Below are positions 17,484 through 25,492 of a stretch of 64,000 bases of DNA, piece after piece. The position numbers and the translations under genes were made by a program. The stretch's first letter is position 1. Each line of letters starts with the position of its first letter. The notes beneath the pieces are model-generated. The model did no database searches. It saw only the letters and a program-made list of their open reading frames with translations, and was not told the DNA's origin. This DNA comes from Arthrobacter sp. MYb229 (GTDB lineage: Bacteria; Actinomycetota; Actinomycetes; Actinomycetales; Micrococcaceae), in assembly GCF_002975405.1 (NCBI RefSeq), contig NZ_PCPS01000002.1:682001-746000 (forward strand), given 5' to 3'.

Positions 17484-18242
17484 ATGTTCGACAAGCTATT
17501 GCGCAAGGGAAAGCAGCTGGCCGGGGAGTATGTCCGGGAACAGCTGAACCAGCGCAGCTCCACCGGCCAGCAAAACAACCAGCAGGATCCGCGCGACAGC
17601 CGAAGCCAATCCGGGTACGAAAACCGGGACTACCCGAACCAGCAAGGCGCGGTGCAGCCGCGGACGGCCGGTAGCCAGGGCGCATCACGCGAGGACCAGG
17701 CGGCGATCGAGAAGTACCGCTACATGCTGCGCACCGCGCCGCCGCAGGATATGGAACGCGCCCACAGCGAGGCTTTTGCCCGGTTGACGGTGTCGCAGCG
17801 CGAGCTGCTGCACGCCGAGCTGGCCGAGCAGCTGCCGGCCGCAGAGCGCCCGGCCTCGCAACGGCCGGAGGATCTGGCCCGGGCCGCCACCCGCGCCGAG
17901 GTATCCCGCCCGGGCTTCATGGACAAGCTCCTCTCGCGGGGCGGTTCGGGACGGAAATCCATGGGCGGCATGGCCGCCGGCGCGGCCGGCGGGCTCGGAA
18001 TCGGCCTGCTGGGCGGTGTGGCCGGAGCCTTCATCGGCACCGCGATCGCCGGACCGCTGCTCGATGGCTTCGCGGGGATCGGCGAGGAATTCGGCTCGGC
18101 GGCCGAGGGGCTCAGCGATTCCTTCGCCGGAGCCGGCGAACAGTTCTCCGCGGCCGGAGAGGGCCTGGGCGACCAGGCCGGTGGCGCGTTCGGGGACTTC
18201 CTGGGCGGTGCCGGAGGAAGCTTCGGGGACTTCGAGTTCTAG
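17484..18242 (+). CDS. hypothetical protein, Gln/Asn-rich N-terminus and Gly-rich membrane-like C-terminus
   Basis: The protein has about 252 residues and is not assigned to a named family. The N-terminus (MFDKLLRKGKQLAGEYVREQ) is basic and helical. It is followed by a low-complexity Gln/Asn/Ser/Arg linker, then a helical segment (residues ~75-150) rich in Glu and Arg. A Gly/Ala-rich hydrophobic stretch (AAGGLGIGLLGGVAGAFIG) resembles a glycine-zipper membrane segment. The acidic, Gly/Phe-rich tail ends GSFGDFEF. GTG at 17478 is an alternative start; GAGGA at 17469-17473 is better spaced for the ATG. It stands alone between a permease and a convergent regulator. Confidence 0.75.
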   Translation: MFDKLLRKGKQLAGEYVREQLNQRSSTGQQNNQQDPRDSRSQSGYENRDYPNQQGAVQPRTAGSQGASREDQAAIEKYRYMLRTAPPQDMERAHSEAFARLTVSQRELLHAELAEQLPAAERPASQRPEDLARAATRAEVSRPGFMDKLLSRGGSGRKSMGGMAAGAAGGLGIGLLGGVAGAFIGTAIAGPLLDGFAGIGEEFGSAAEGLSDSFAGAGEQFSAAGEGLGDQAGGAFGDFLGGAGGSFGDFEF

Positions 18243-18370
18243 CACTGGCATGGACCGGCCGCCGTGCATCCTGAACTCGCTGCCAGCGGGAACTCGTGGC
18301 TCTTGACCTGCGGGAAAGAGATCTTGAAGATCGGTCCGCCGGCCACCACGAACACGATCTTGCCCGGCAT
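18239..18370 (-). CDS. possible 43-residue small protein
   Basis: From ATG 18370 the minus strand reads MPGKIVFVVAGGPIFKISF and continues to FPL before a less convincing Cys-rich tail and TAG at 18239. In the first 28 codons nearly every codon ends in G or C, the coding signature of this genome, which a random frame would rarely show. No clear ribosome-binding site is seen. It overlaps the stop of the convergent Gly-rich gene. It may be a real small gene or a remnant whose frame was lost after FPL. Confidence 0.22.
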   Translation of the reverse strand: MPGKIVFVVAGGPIFKISFPQVKSHEFPLAASSGCTAAGPCQC

Positions 18371-18406
18371 TATGGAACACTGCCATCGATCAGGCTGCCC
18401 CGGCCC

Positions 18407-19783
18407 CTATTCCGTTGCGGCTCGTGGACGTTTGACGGTTCCAGAGGCCTCGCCCCAGCGCTTCCCGCTAGCGGCATCCGGCACGCCGCGGCTATGGGCC
18501 AGCGCCGCTGCCTCGGCGCGCGAACGCACATCCAGCTTCTTGAAGAGGTTGCGGACATGGAACTTCACCGTATTCTCGCTGATGCCCAGGGCTGCGGAGA
18601 TCGCGCGGTTTCCCTGCCCCGCCGCCAGCAGTTGGAGCACCTCGAATTCCCGGGCGGCCAGCTTCCATTGGGCCAGATCGGCGGGCATGCTCTGCGGCGC
18701 ATCGAGCGGCAGCACGATCGAGACATCGGTGCCCCACTCGGAGATGACTTCCAGCTCCATCCGCCCGGCCAGGGCTTGCACCTGACGGTTCAGGCGCTCG
18801 ATAGTCGGAGACGCTTGGTCCATGGCGCCGCGTCCGTCGTCACGCATGTTGATCAGCAGGTTCTCCCCGTCGCAGTCCCATTGGGCACGAATCCGGTGGA
18901 TCTGTTCTTGATCCATCATGACCAGCGCCAGCCCGCGCATGATCGAGCGCGCCGCGTAGGCGACTTCTCCGGGCAAGGCCCTGCCATCGGCGGGCGGCTC
19001 GATGAATTGCAGTTCCACTCCGCCGGATTCGCTCAAGGGGCGCAGGTCCTCGCGCAAGCGGGTAAAGGCGCTGCCCACCGGTTCCTCGGCCATGCCATTG
19101 ATCCGGTCATCGAGGGACCGCAAGCCCACCAGGGTCTTCGCCGCCAGGTCGGTGGCCTTGGCTCGTGCCAGCGCATCGCTGAGCTGCGTGCTGCGCAGGG
19201 TGGCCAGCAGAAGGTCCAGGCTGGTGGAGTACTGGTCGACCAGTTCGGTGGTCACCCGGGTGCGTTCGGCCGATACGGCCCGCGATTCACGCAAGTAGGA
19301 GGGCGGCGCGTCTGCGACCTTTTCGCGGATCCGGGCTGCCGTGAGCTGCCAGAGGTAATCAAGCAGATCACGAGAACTGCCGGACTCGGCAGGCTCCTGC
19401 ACCACTACCGGATCAGTCAGCACGAGTAGCGCATTGCTCGGCGGATAGCGCAAGGCAAGGACTTCGCGCGGGGCCCCGCCAATCCCTGCGGTGCCCCGCC
19501 ACCGGTCCTGCTCCGGGTGGGAGCTGCGCAGCTGGTCCAATTCGGCAATGGTCACCCGGGAGGTGATTGCTTCGCTTCCCGCCTTCTTCTGTGGCCGGCC
19601 GGTGCACTCCTCGGTGAAGATCAGCAGCGCGGAGCATTTGACCCACGGCTGCAAGGACGCATGCAGCCGTTCGGCAATCTGCAGCAGCGGCGCGGTAGCC
19701 AGCAGCGACAGCGAATCGAGAAGCTCCCAGAGCCTGGCATCGGAATTCGGGTCGCGTCCAATGAGCTCGTGGAGAGAAACCAT
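18407..19783 (-). CDS. LuxR-type regulator with histidine-kinase-like ATPase domain in the same chain
   Basis: The protein has about 458 residues from ATG 19783; longer in-frame starts exist (up to 19978), and no start has a strong ribosome-binding site. The N-terminal ~200 residues resemble a GAF-like sensor region. A HisKA_3-type helical segment follows, then a HATPase-like part with DDGRGAMDQ (~residue 313) and a GTDVSIVLPL ending. The C-terminal ~70 residues are a NarL/LuxR helix-turn-helix (REFEVLQLLAAGQGNRAISA, then LGISENTVKFHVRNLFKKL). Sensor-kinase-like ATPase and DNA-binding output are therefore fused. No clear phospho-acceptor His is seen. It is divergent from hxlB-hxlA and may control them; this is inference from position. 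Confidence 0.85.
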   Translation of the reverse strand: MVSLHELIGRDPNSDARLWELLDSLSLLATAPLLQIAERLHASLQPWVKCSALLIFTEECTGRPQKKAGSEAITSRVTIAELDQLRSSHPEQDRWRGTAGIGGAPREVLALRYPPSNALLVLTDPVVVQEPAESGSSRDLLDYLWQLTAARIREKVADAPPSYLRESRAVSAERTRVTTELVDQYSTSLDLLLATLRSTQLSDALARAKATDLAAKTLVGLRSLDDRINGMAEEPVGSAFTRLREDLRPLSESGGVELQFIEPPADGRALPGEVAYAARSIMRGLALVMMDQEQIHRIRAQWDCDGENLLINMRDDGRGAMDQASPTIERLNRQVQALAGRMELEVISEWGTDVSIVLPLDAPQSMPADLAQWKLAAREFEVLQLLAAGQGNRAISAALGISENTVKFHVRNLFKKLDVRSRAEAAALAHSRGVPDAASGKRWGEASGTVKRPRAATE

Positions 19784-19943
19784 GACAGTGAGTGTATTCC
19801 ATTCGAGCCTGGCCAGCCTACCCGAATGGGTAGGAAAAGCCGTCACAAGATGGCGTATTGCCCACCCGGCAGATCCGTGAGGATGGATTGTAGACACGGC
19901 GAGGCCCGCAACGGGCACCGAAGCGACCATCGAGAGGAATGGC

Positions 19944-20537
19944 TTGGGTACTTTGCGAACTAAGGCGGAGGCAAGCACCGCAAATCATGTTGTAGCCGCG
20001 CAGGAAATGATTCAGGCGGAGATCGCTGAGACCATGCAGGCCGTCGATCCCGCCCAGGTCGCCGCGGTGGCCGAGCTGGCCATTTCGGCCAAGCGGATCT
20101 TCGTCGCCGGTGCCGGGCGCAGCGGCCTGGTGCTGCGCATGGCTGCCATGCGGCTGATGCATCTGGGCCTCACGGTGCACGTGGCCGGTGATATCACCAC
20201 TCCGGCCATCACCGAAGGGGATTTGCTGCTGGTGGCCTCCGGCTCGGGCACCACCTCCGGGGTGGTCAGAAGCGCCCAGACGGCAGCCGATCTCGGGGCG
20301 CGCGTCGCCGCGGTGACCACGGACCCGGGCTCGCCCTTGGCGCACCTGGCCACCGCAATCGTGCAGGTGCCGGCCGCGCGCAAGACGGACCACGGTTCGG
20401 CGAAGAGCAAGCAGTACTCGGGCAGCCTCTTCGAGCAGTCGCTCTTCCTGCTCACCGAATCGCTATTCCACTGTCTTTGGAACAGCACGGAATTGCCGGC
20501 CGAAGAGCTGTGGCTGCGGCACGCCAACCTGGAATAG
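19944..20537 (+). CDS. hxlB: 6-phospho-3-hexuloisomerase
   Basis: This SIS-domain enzyme of 197 residues converts arabino-3-hexulose 6-phosphate to fructose 6-phosphate, the second step of formaldehyde fixation in the ribulose monophosphate pathway. The SIS core is visible as IFVAGAGRSGLVLRMAAMRL and LLLVASGSGTTSGVVRSA. The start is TTG 19944 with GAGAGG six bases upstream; an ATG at 19939 is out of frame. hxlA follows after 51 bases. Confidence 0.93.
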   Translation: MGTLRTKAEASTANHVVAAQEMIQAEIAETMQAVDPAQVAAVAELAISAKRIFVAGAGRSGLVLRMAAMRLMHLGLTVHVAGDITTPAITEGDLLLVASGSGTTSGVVRSAQTAADLGARVAAVTTDPGSPLAHLATAIVQVPAARKTDHGSAKSKQYSGSLFEQSLFLLTESLFHCLWNSTELPAEELWLRHANLE

Positions 20538-20588
20538 CCCGGGCCGCGAATCCTCCTTGAAAAACACAACAACCGAAAGAAGATCACC

Positions 20589-21212
20589 ATGAAAATCCAA
20601 GTTGCCATCGACCTGCTGACCACCCAGGATGCTCTGGAGCTGGCGGCAAAGGTCGCCCCATACGTCGACATCATCGAGCTGGGCACCCCGCTGATCAAGG
20701 CCGAGGGCCTCTCGGCGGTTGCCGCGATCAAGAGCGCCCACCCGGACAAGATTGTGTTCGCCGACATGAAGACGATGGATGCCGGCGAGCTGGAAGCCGA
20801 CATCGCTTTCGCTGCCGGCGCGGATCTGGTCTCCGTGCTTGGCAGCGCAGACGACTCCACCGTCGCGGGCGCCGTCAAGGCTGCCAAGGAGCGCAATAAG
20901 GGCATTGTGGTCGATCTGATCGGCATCGCGGACAAGGCCGCCCGTGCGAAGGAAGTCATCGCGTTGGGAGCTCAGTTTGTCGAGTTCCACGCCGGCTTGG
21001 ACGAGCAGGCACAGCCCGGTTACGACCTGACTGGCCTGCTCAGCGCGGGGGCGATCGCAGCAGTTCCGTTCTCGGTGGCCGGCGGGGTCAGCATCAGCAC
21101 CATCGCCGAGGTGCAGAAGTCCGGGGCCCAGGTGGCGGTGGCCGGAGGCGCCATCTATGGCGCGGCCGACCCGGCGACCGCGGCCCGCGAGCTCAAGGCC
21201 GCATTGGTCTAA
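20589..21212 (+). CDS. hxlA: 3-hexulose-6-phosphate synthase
   Basis: This TIM-barrel enzyme of 207 residues condenses formaldehyde with ribulose 5-phosphate. The family's DxK-type active-site segment appears in FADMKTMDAGELEADIAF (near residue 58). AELVSVLG-like text and FHAGLDEQA follow, and the phosphate-binding FSVAGGVS lies near the C-terminus. It is paired with hxlB, which defines the RuMP module. In a heterotroph this pair usually serves formaldehyde detoxification or assimilation. A strong terminator follows. Confidence 0.95.
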   Translation: MKIQVAIDLLTTQDALELAAKVAPYVDIIELGTPLIKAEGLSAVAAIKSAHPDKIVFADMKTMDAGELEADIAFAAGADLVSVLGSADDSTVAGAVKAAKERNKGIVVDLIGIADKAARAKEVIALGAQFVEFHAGLDEQAQPGYDLTGLLSAGAIAAVPFSVAGGVSISTIAEVQKSGAQVAVAGGAIYGAADPATAARELKAALV

Positions 21213-21262
21213 GGCACGAAACCTCGGTGGCATCGATAAAATGGAGCCACCCGGAATTGCAT

Positions 21263-21301
21263 AACAAGACGCACGGCTCCACCGGAGCCGTGCGTCTTGT
21301 T
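21263..21301. terminator. bidirectional terminator between hxlA and SPFH gene
   Basis: AACAAGACGCACGGCTCC and its exact complement form an 18-bp stem around an ACC loop. TGTTATTT follows on the plus strand. The right arm ends two bases before the stop codon (21303-21305) of the convergent SPFH gene, so it can serve both transcripts. Confidence 0.88.
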
Positions 21302-21302
21302 G

Positions 21303-22184
21303 TTATTTGTCCTCGTCGCCACCGACCATGGTGATTGGCTGGACGCCTCCGCCGGGGAAGCAGCCGATCGGGCTCTTGCCCGATTCTGCGACGATGTCCA
21401 AGCATTTGGATGTCAGGGTTTCGGGGGTGATGGACCGCTCGAGGATCTTGTTGGCCTCGGCCTCGGCGGCGCTGGTTTGCTTGCGCTGCTCGGCGATGCG
21501 GGTCTTCGCAGTTTCGGCCTGCAGCTCGTTGATGCGATTCTGCGTCGGCTCATCGAAGTTGATGATCGGCAGGGTTACCGAGCGGATGTCGATCTGGGTG
21601 CCGACCTTTTCCTGCATCTTGGTCCGCACGGACTTGGCCAGGCCCTCGAGGTCCTGGCCTCCATCGGCTGGATCGGTGTAGGCCAGCGGGTCGTAGGTCG
21701 CCATGACTTCGTTCAACGCGGCGCGGAAATTGCGATCCACCAGGTTGGACTGGATGCCTTCGAAGGTGCGGTAGTCCAGGAACACGGACATCGCGTCGTC
21801 GGTCTTCAACTGCCACTGGATCGAGGCGTCGACGTTCGCCTTGCCGTTGTTTCCCAGGCGGACCGGGATGGCGCTGTTCGAAGAGTACACATCGTTTTGG
21901 ACCGACCCATCGAGCTTCTCCACGGTTTCCCACGGCGCCTTGAGGTGGAAGCCGTTGCCGATGACGGCGGTGGGCTTGCCCAGGGCGATCTTCACCCCGA
22001 CAGTGCGTGGCTGAACGATGGTGGCCGAGGCGAATCCGAGAACAACCAGCGAAACGACCAGGATGCCGATGCCGGTCAACCGGGCATTTCCCTTGGACTT
22101 CGCGCCGGCTTTCATGCCCGCGCTGCCGAAGACGAAGAATAGCCCGAGCAGGATGCCAATGATGATGAGAACTGTGAGAAACAT
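21303..22184 (-). CDS. SPFH/Band 7 (prohibitin-like) membrane protein
   Basis: The predicted 293-residue protein is anchored by two N-terminal hydrophobic segments (MFLTVLIIIGILLGLFF and GIGILVVSLVVLGFASA). An SPFH domain follows (residues ~60-230), with VQPRTVGVKIALGKP at its start. A helical segment comes next (NELQAETAKTRIAEQRKQTS, then AEAEANKIL), typical of oligomerising prohibitin homologues. Such proteins form ring-like membrane scaffolds that affect protein quality control or lipid domains; the exact role is unknown here. The start at ATG 22184 is chosen because AAGGAAGAGGG precedes it. Confidence 0.88.
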   Translation of the reverse strand: MFLTVLIIIGILLGLFFVFGSAGMKAGAKSKGNARLTGIGILVVSLVVLGFASATIVQPRTVGVKIALGKPTAVIGNGFHLKAPWETVEKLDGSVQNDVYSSNSAIPVRLGNNGKANVDASIQWQLKTDDAMSVFLDYRTFEGIQSNLVDRNFRAALNEVMATYDPLAYTDPADGGQDLEGLAKSVRTKMQEKVGTQIDIRSVTLPIINFDEPTQNRINELQAETAKTRIAEQRKQTSAAEAEANKILERSITPETLTSKCLDIVAESGKSPIGCFPGGGVQPITMVGGDEDK

Positions 22185-22287
22185 GTCCCTCTTCCTTGAT
22201 GTGATGAACACTTAAAGTCTAAGCGATGTACCATCTGGAGGATTCGAGGGAAGATGAGTGATGTTTCACGGATGCTGCAGCGGAAGG

Positions 22288-22497
22288 CTACTTCAGGTGG
22301 CCAACCAGCTCAGAGGCGATGCCGGTGTAGCTGCCCGGGGTCATCTGCTGCAGACGAGCCTCGGCGTCTGCCGGCAAGCCCAGCTCGCCAACGAATTCCT
22401 TCAAACGGGCCGCGTCCACGCGCTGTCCGCGGGTCAGGTCCTTCAGTCGCTCATAAGGATTGTCCATGCCTGCAACGCCGGCAATGGATTCGGCGCG
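22288..22497 (-). pseudogene. purB: displaced 3' end of purB (69 codons plus stop)
   Basis: On the minus strand this segment encodes RAESIAGVAGMDNPYERL and onward to SELVGHLK-stop. It is the C-terminal 69 residues of adenylosuccinate lyase, in frame and with its own stop. It is nearly identical to the end of the intact purB (28771-28983). Differences are Pro for Ser after GELGL, one silent T/G change, Gly for Asp in the last ten residues and a 3-base indel at the terminus. Similarity ends abruptly at 22497. It has no start. It is best explained as the old chromosomal 3' end left behind when the island inserted. Confidence 0.9.
22288..22497. repeat. direct repeat, left boundary of putative island
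   Basis: About 210 bases match 28771-28983 in the same orientation, with only a few substitutions and one 3-base indel. The two copies bracket 22498-28770. Recombination between them would excise the segment and restore a single purB. Confidence 0.88.
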
Positions 22498-22904
22498 TTG
22501 TGAAGTTCGAGCGGACAGGGCTTCATGGAGACGATCGTGCTGCAGGGATACAGCGAAGAATGAAAAGCGCTACGGTCGATCTTAAATATTAGACCCGAGC
22601 AACGAGATGAACGACGAGACGATATCGTTGGCACCTGTGGATGCAGTCTTCAGCCTGTATAGCAGCGTGCATGCTGACAAACCTAGCTCGGCCGCTAGCT
22701 CGGCGTTCGGCATACCCCGACTCGCCGCTCATTAAAGTGCGGTGCAATTGGGCCGGGTGAGCACTGGATTTGTTGTTCGTTCGGTGTGACCGAACGGTGT
22801 GATAGCAACTTGGCCGTTGAACCGCTCCGCAACCTGGACTCTACTTATAGAGAGAGCAAACCATGTGTCTCTAGTCACAGAACCTAGGTCCGAAGGAGAA
22901 CGAA
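22498..22904. other. island left end, promoter region of the MFS operon
   Basis: This 400-base stretch has no supported gene and is less GC-rich than the flanking core genes. It begins exactly where purB homology stops. It contains a palindrome at 22778-22796 and, just before the MFS gene, the ribosome-binding site GAAGGAG. No integrase fragment, tRNA or insertion-sequence end was recognised. Confidence 0.5.
22778..22796. promoter_or_regulatory. palindromic operator candidate upstream of MFS gene
   Basis: CGTTCGGT-GTG-ACCGAACG is a perfect 8-bp inverted repeat with a 3-base centre, about 110 bases before the MFS start codon. It is a plausible binding site for the LysR regulator encoded in the same operon or for another dimeric repressor. 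Confidence 0.45.
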
Positions 22905-24254
22905 ATGGCCGTCACCGCTGCTCCAAAACAAAAAGACAGGGCTTCTAGTACGCCAAATAGTAGGCGAAACTGGGGCATCGTCGTGATGCTGTTGATCTTC
23001 TTTATGCTCAATTTCGCCGATAAGGCGGCTATAGGGCTGGCGAGTACGCCGATTCGAGAAAGCATGAACCTGAGTGCAAGCCAGTATGGGCTGCTTTCAA
23101 GCGCGTTCTTCTGGTTATTCGCGGTCGGGGCGGTCACGCTCACTGCAGTGTTCCGTAGAATCTCTTATAACTGGGCAGCCGGCATCTTGATGATCACCTG
23201 GATTCTGACAATGTTGCCACTGACGGCTCAAACAACTTTTGGTGTATTGCTTGCAAGCCGGATCGCATTGGGTTTCTTCGAAGGCCCCGCGCACGCGCTA
23301 TGCCAGTCCATTGTTCACGAACTTTTCCCCCCTGAAAAGCGTGCTGCCGCAGGCGCTGTGGTCAATGCCGGTTCTTCTCTCGGACCCCTGTTTGCAGCGC
23401 CGATTCTGACTTGGATCATCCTGACCTGGGATTGGCACGCATCTTTCGTCTTCTTGGTGGGCATCAGTATTACCTGGGCCATCGTCTGGTTTTTCTATGC
23501 TGACAAGCTTCCCTTCCGCAAGCGGCGAATAGCCAATGAGCCTAGGGCAGCCAAGGAAGACCCCAACGGCGATATTGTCGTCCCGTTCTACCGTCTGCTA
23601 TTGATACCTAGCTTTTGGGGTCTCGCGCTACTTTCGTTCGCCGGATATCTAATCACCTCGCTGAAGGTTTCCTGGTTGCCTGCCTTCATGAATGAAGGCC
23701 TAGGGTACTCGATGGAAAGTGTCGGCGTATTGGTGACGATCCCGTATATTGTGGCGGTAGTAGTACTACTGGGTGCCGGGTTGCTCTCAGGACACCTATT
23801 GAAGCGTGGCCACTCCTCAAGAATGGCCCGTTCTTTCCTGACTGCTGCCTGCCTGCTGTTCGCCGGAGCATCAATGATCACGTTTACTCAGATCCCGGCT
23901 GGCCCGCTCCAGCTCGTTCTGGTCGTCGCGGCATTCTCCATCAATTCGGTGGCGTTCTCCATCGGATTTGCAGGTGCTTCGGACTTCCTCCCGGCCCACC
24001 AGCGTGCCTCGTTCTTCGGTTGCATAATTGCTGCCTATTCGATCGCCGGAATGGTTGCACCCTACGTACTGGGTCTGATCGTTGAAAGCGCAGCATCCTC
24101 CGTTCAAGGCTATTCGAACGGATTCTTGATCGTTGGCATCACCATCTGCGTATTCGGGGTCGCCGGTGGAATGATGCTCAATCCAGCCCGGGCGCGGACC
24201 CGGCTTCTAGAACTCACCGCAATGTATGAAGCTCGAAAGCAGGTCAGTTCATGA
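22905..24254 (+). CDS. MFS transporter, organic-acid type
   Basis: This 449-residue, 12-TM transporter has an N-terminal half with MLNFADKAAIGLASTPI and the MFS motif region RIALGFFEGPAHALCQS, and a long central cytoplasmic loop before a second set of six helices. The overall look is that of anion:cation symporter-like uptake systems for carboxylates. It starts the island operon: the ribosome-binding site GAAGGAG precedes ATG 22905, and its stop overlaps the CoA-transferase ATG. The substrate is presumably the acid activated by that transferase, but it cannot be named from sequence. The gene is visibly less GC-rich than its core-genome neighbours. Confidence 0.87.
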   Translation: MAVTAAPKQKDRASSTPNSRRNWGIVVMLLIFFMLNFADKAAIGLASTPIRESMNLSASQYGLLSSAFFWLFAVGAVTLTAVFRRISYNWAAGILMITWILTMLPLTAQTTFGVLLASRIALGFFEGPAHALCQSIVHELFPPEKRAAAGAVVNAGSSLGPLFAAPILTWIILTWDWHASFVFLVGISITWAIVWFFYADKLPFRKRRIANEPRAAKEDPNGDIVVPFYRLLLIPSFWGLALLSFAGYLITSLKVSWLPAFMNEGLGYSMESVGVLVTIPYIVAVVVLLGAGLLSGHLLKRGHSSRMARSFLTAACLLFAGASMITFTQIPAGPLQLVLVVAAFSINSVAFSIGFAGASDFLPAHQRASFFGCIIAAYSIAGMVAPYVLGLIVESAASSVQGYSNGFLIVGITICVFGVAGGMMLNPARARTRLLELTAMYEARKQVSS

Positions 24255-25480
24255 ACCAGCAAGCTGGGCCGTTGAAAGGAATCCGGGTACTGGACTTTGG
24301 GCAGTACATTGCTGGCCCGGGCGCCGGCCAGATCCTGTCGGACCTCGGTGCCACAGTCATCAAGGTCGAGAACATTAGCGGTGACCAAGCCCGCAGCATT
24401 GGTGTTTTTGGCGAAGCCATGATCCGTGCCTACAACCGGGACAAGGCAAGCCTGGCACTGGATCTAAGGAAACCCGAGGCACGTGTTGTCGTCCAGCAGC
24501 TGCTCCCGGAAACCGATGTACTGATTCACAACTTCCGCCCCGGGGCGGCAGAACGGCTGGGACTCGGCGCTGAAACCTTGCGCGAGCAGTACCCAGCACT
24601 TGTCTACGGTTCGGTGACCGGGTTTGGAACTCGTGGACCCTCCAGCGATCGTCCGGGACTGGATATCGCTGCGCAGGCAGAATTTGGGATCATGCAGACA
24701 ACAGGTGAAGAAGGTGGAGAACCTCAGCGGATCGGTTTCGCCGCAGTTGACGTGGCAGCAGCAAACTCGCTTGCCACGGGCATCATGGCAGCGCTCTTCG
24801 CCCGCACAACCACACGGGAAGGGGCCCATGTTCAAACATCCTTGATGGAAGCGGCGATTTCCATGCAGGCAGCGACTTGGGGCGAATTCACCATCACCGG
24901 TCAGCCCGGACGGCGCAAGGGAAACGGCCAGGCACACGCGGCCCCCGCCGCGGATCTGGTCCATGTCAGCGATGGAATGATCGTGCTTTCCGCTTACACG
25001 AGTGAGAAGTGGGCAGCGCTCTGCAACGCCATTGGCCACCCCGAATACATTGAAGATCCGAGGTTCAGCGACAATCCGTCCCGCGTTGCCCACCGTTCAG
25101 CACTCCTGGACAGTTTGGGGCAGGCACTCTCCGCGAGCACCCGTGACCAAGCAGTCAAACTGCTCCTGGCCAACGGCATCGTCTGCGGGGCAGTCCGTGC
25201 TTTCGACGAACTGGTGATCGATCAAGATCTGGTCGCATCAGAGGTGCTGATCTCGGTTGAATCCGGCAATGGAAATTACACCTCCCCGGGAGTCCCCTTC
25301 ACACTCGATGGGTGGCGCAGGACTTCCTCCGCCGAAGCGCCCCGACTCGGAGCGCAGAATACTCGGATCCTTGCTGATCTGGGCTATACGGAGGAGCAAA
25401 TCGAAGCACTGCACGTCGCCGGTGTAGTCTCCACGCCACCGATTGCCGCAGCCGGTACCTCGCAACATGCACGTAAGTAA
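24251..25480 (+). CDS. class III (CaiB/BaiF family) CoA-transferase
   Basis: This 409-residue enzyme moves CoA from a donor thioester to a carboxylic acid. The family's N-terminal pattern is clear: LKGIRVLDFGQYIAGPGAG, then DLGATVIKVENISGDQAR. YNRDKASLALDLRKPEAR follows, and RPGLDIAAQAEFG contains the conserved catalytic Asp. It overlaps the transporter gene by four bases and is followed 12 bases later by an acyl-CoA dehydrogenase. It therefore most likely activates the imported acid. Carnitine-type CoA-transferase is one possibility, not proven. Confidence 0.92.
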   Translation: MNQQAGPLKGIRVLDFGQYIAGPGAGQILSDLGATVIKVENISGDQARSIGVFGEAMIRAYNRDKASLALDLRKPEARVVVQQLLPETDVLIHNFRPGAAERLGLGAETLREQYPALVYGSVTGFGTRGPSSDRPGLDIAAQAEFGIMQTTGEEGGEPQRIGFAAVDVAAANSLATGIMAALFARTTTREGAHVQTSLMEAAISMQAATWGEFTITGQPGRRKGNGQAHAAPAADLVHVSDGMIVLSAYTSEKWAALCNAIGHPEYIEDPRFSDNPSRVAHRSALLDSLGQALSASTRDQAVKLLLANGIVCGAVRAFDELVIDQDLVASEVLISVESGNGNYTSPGVPFTLDGWRRTSSAEAPRLGAQNTRILADLGYTEEQIEALHVAGVVSTPPIAAAGTSQHARK

Positions 25481-25492
25481 GGAACTACATTC

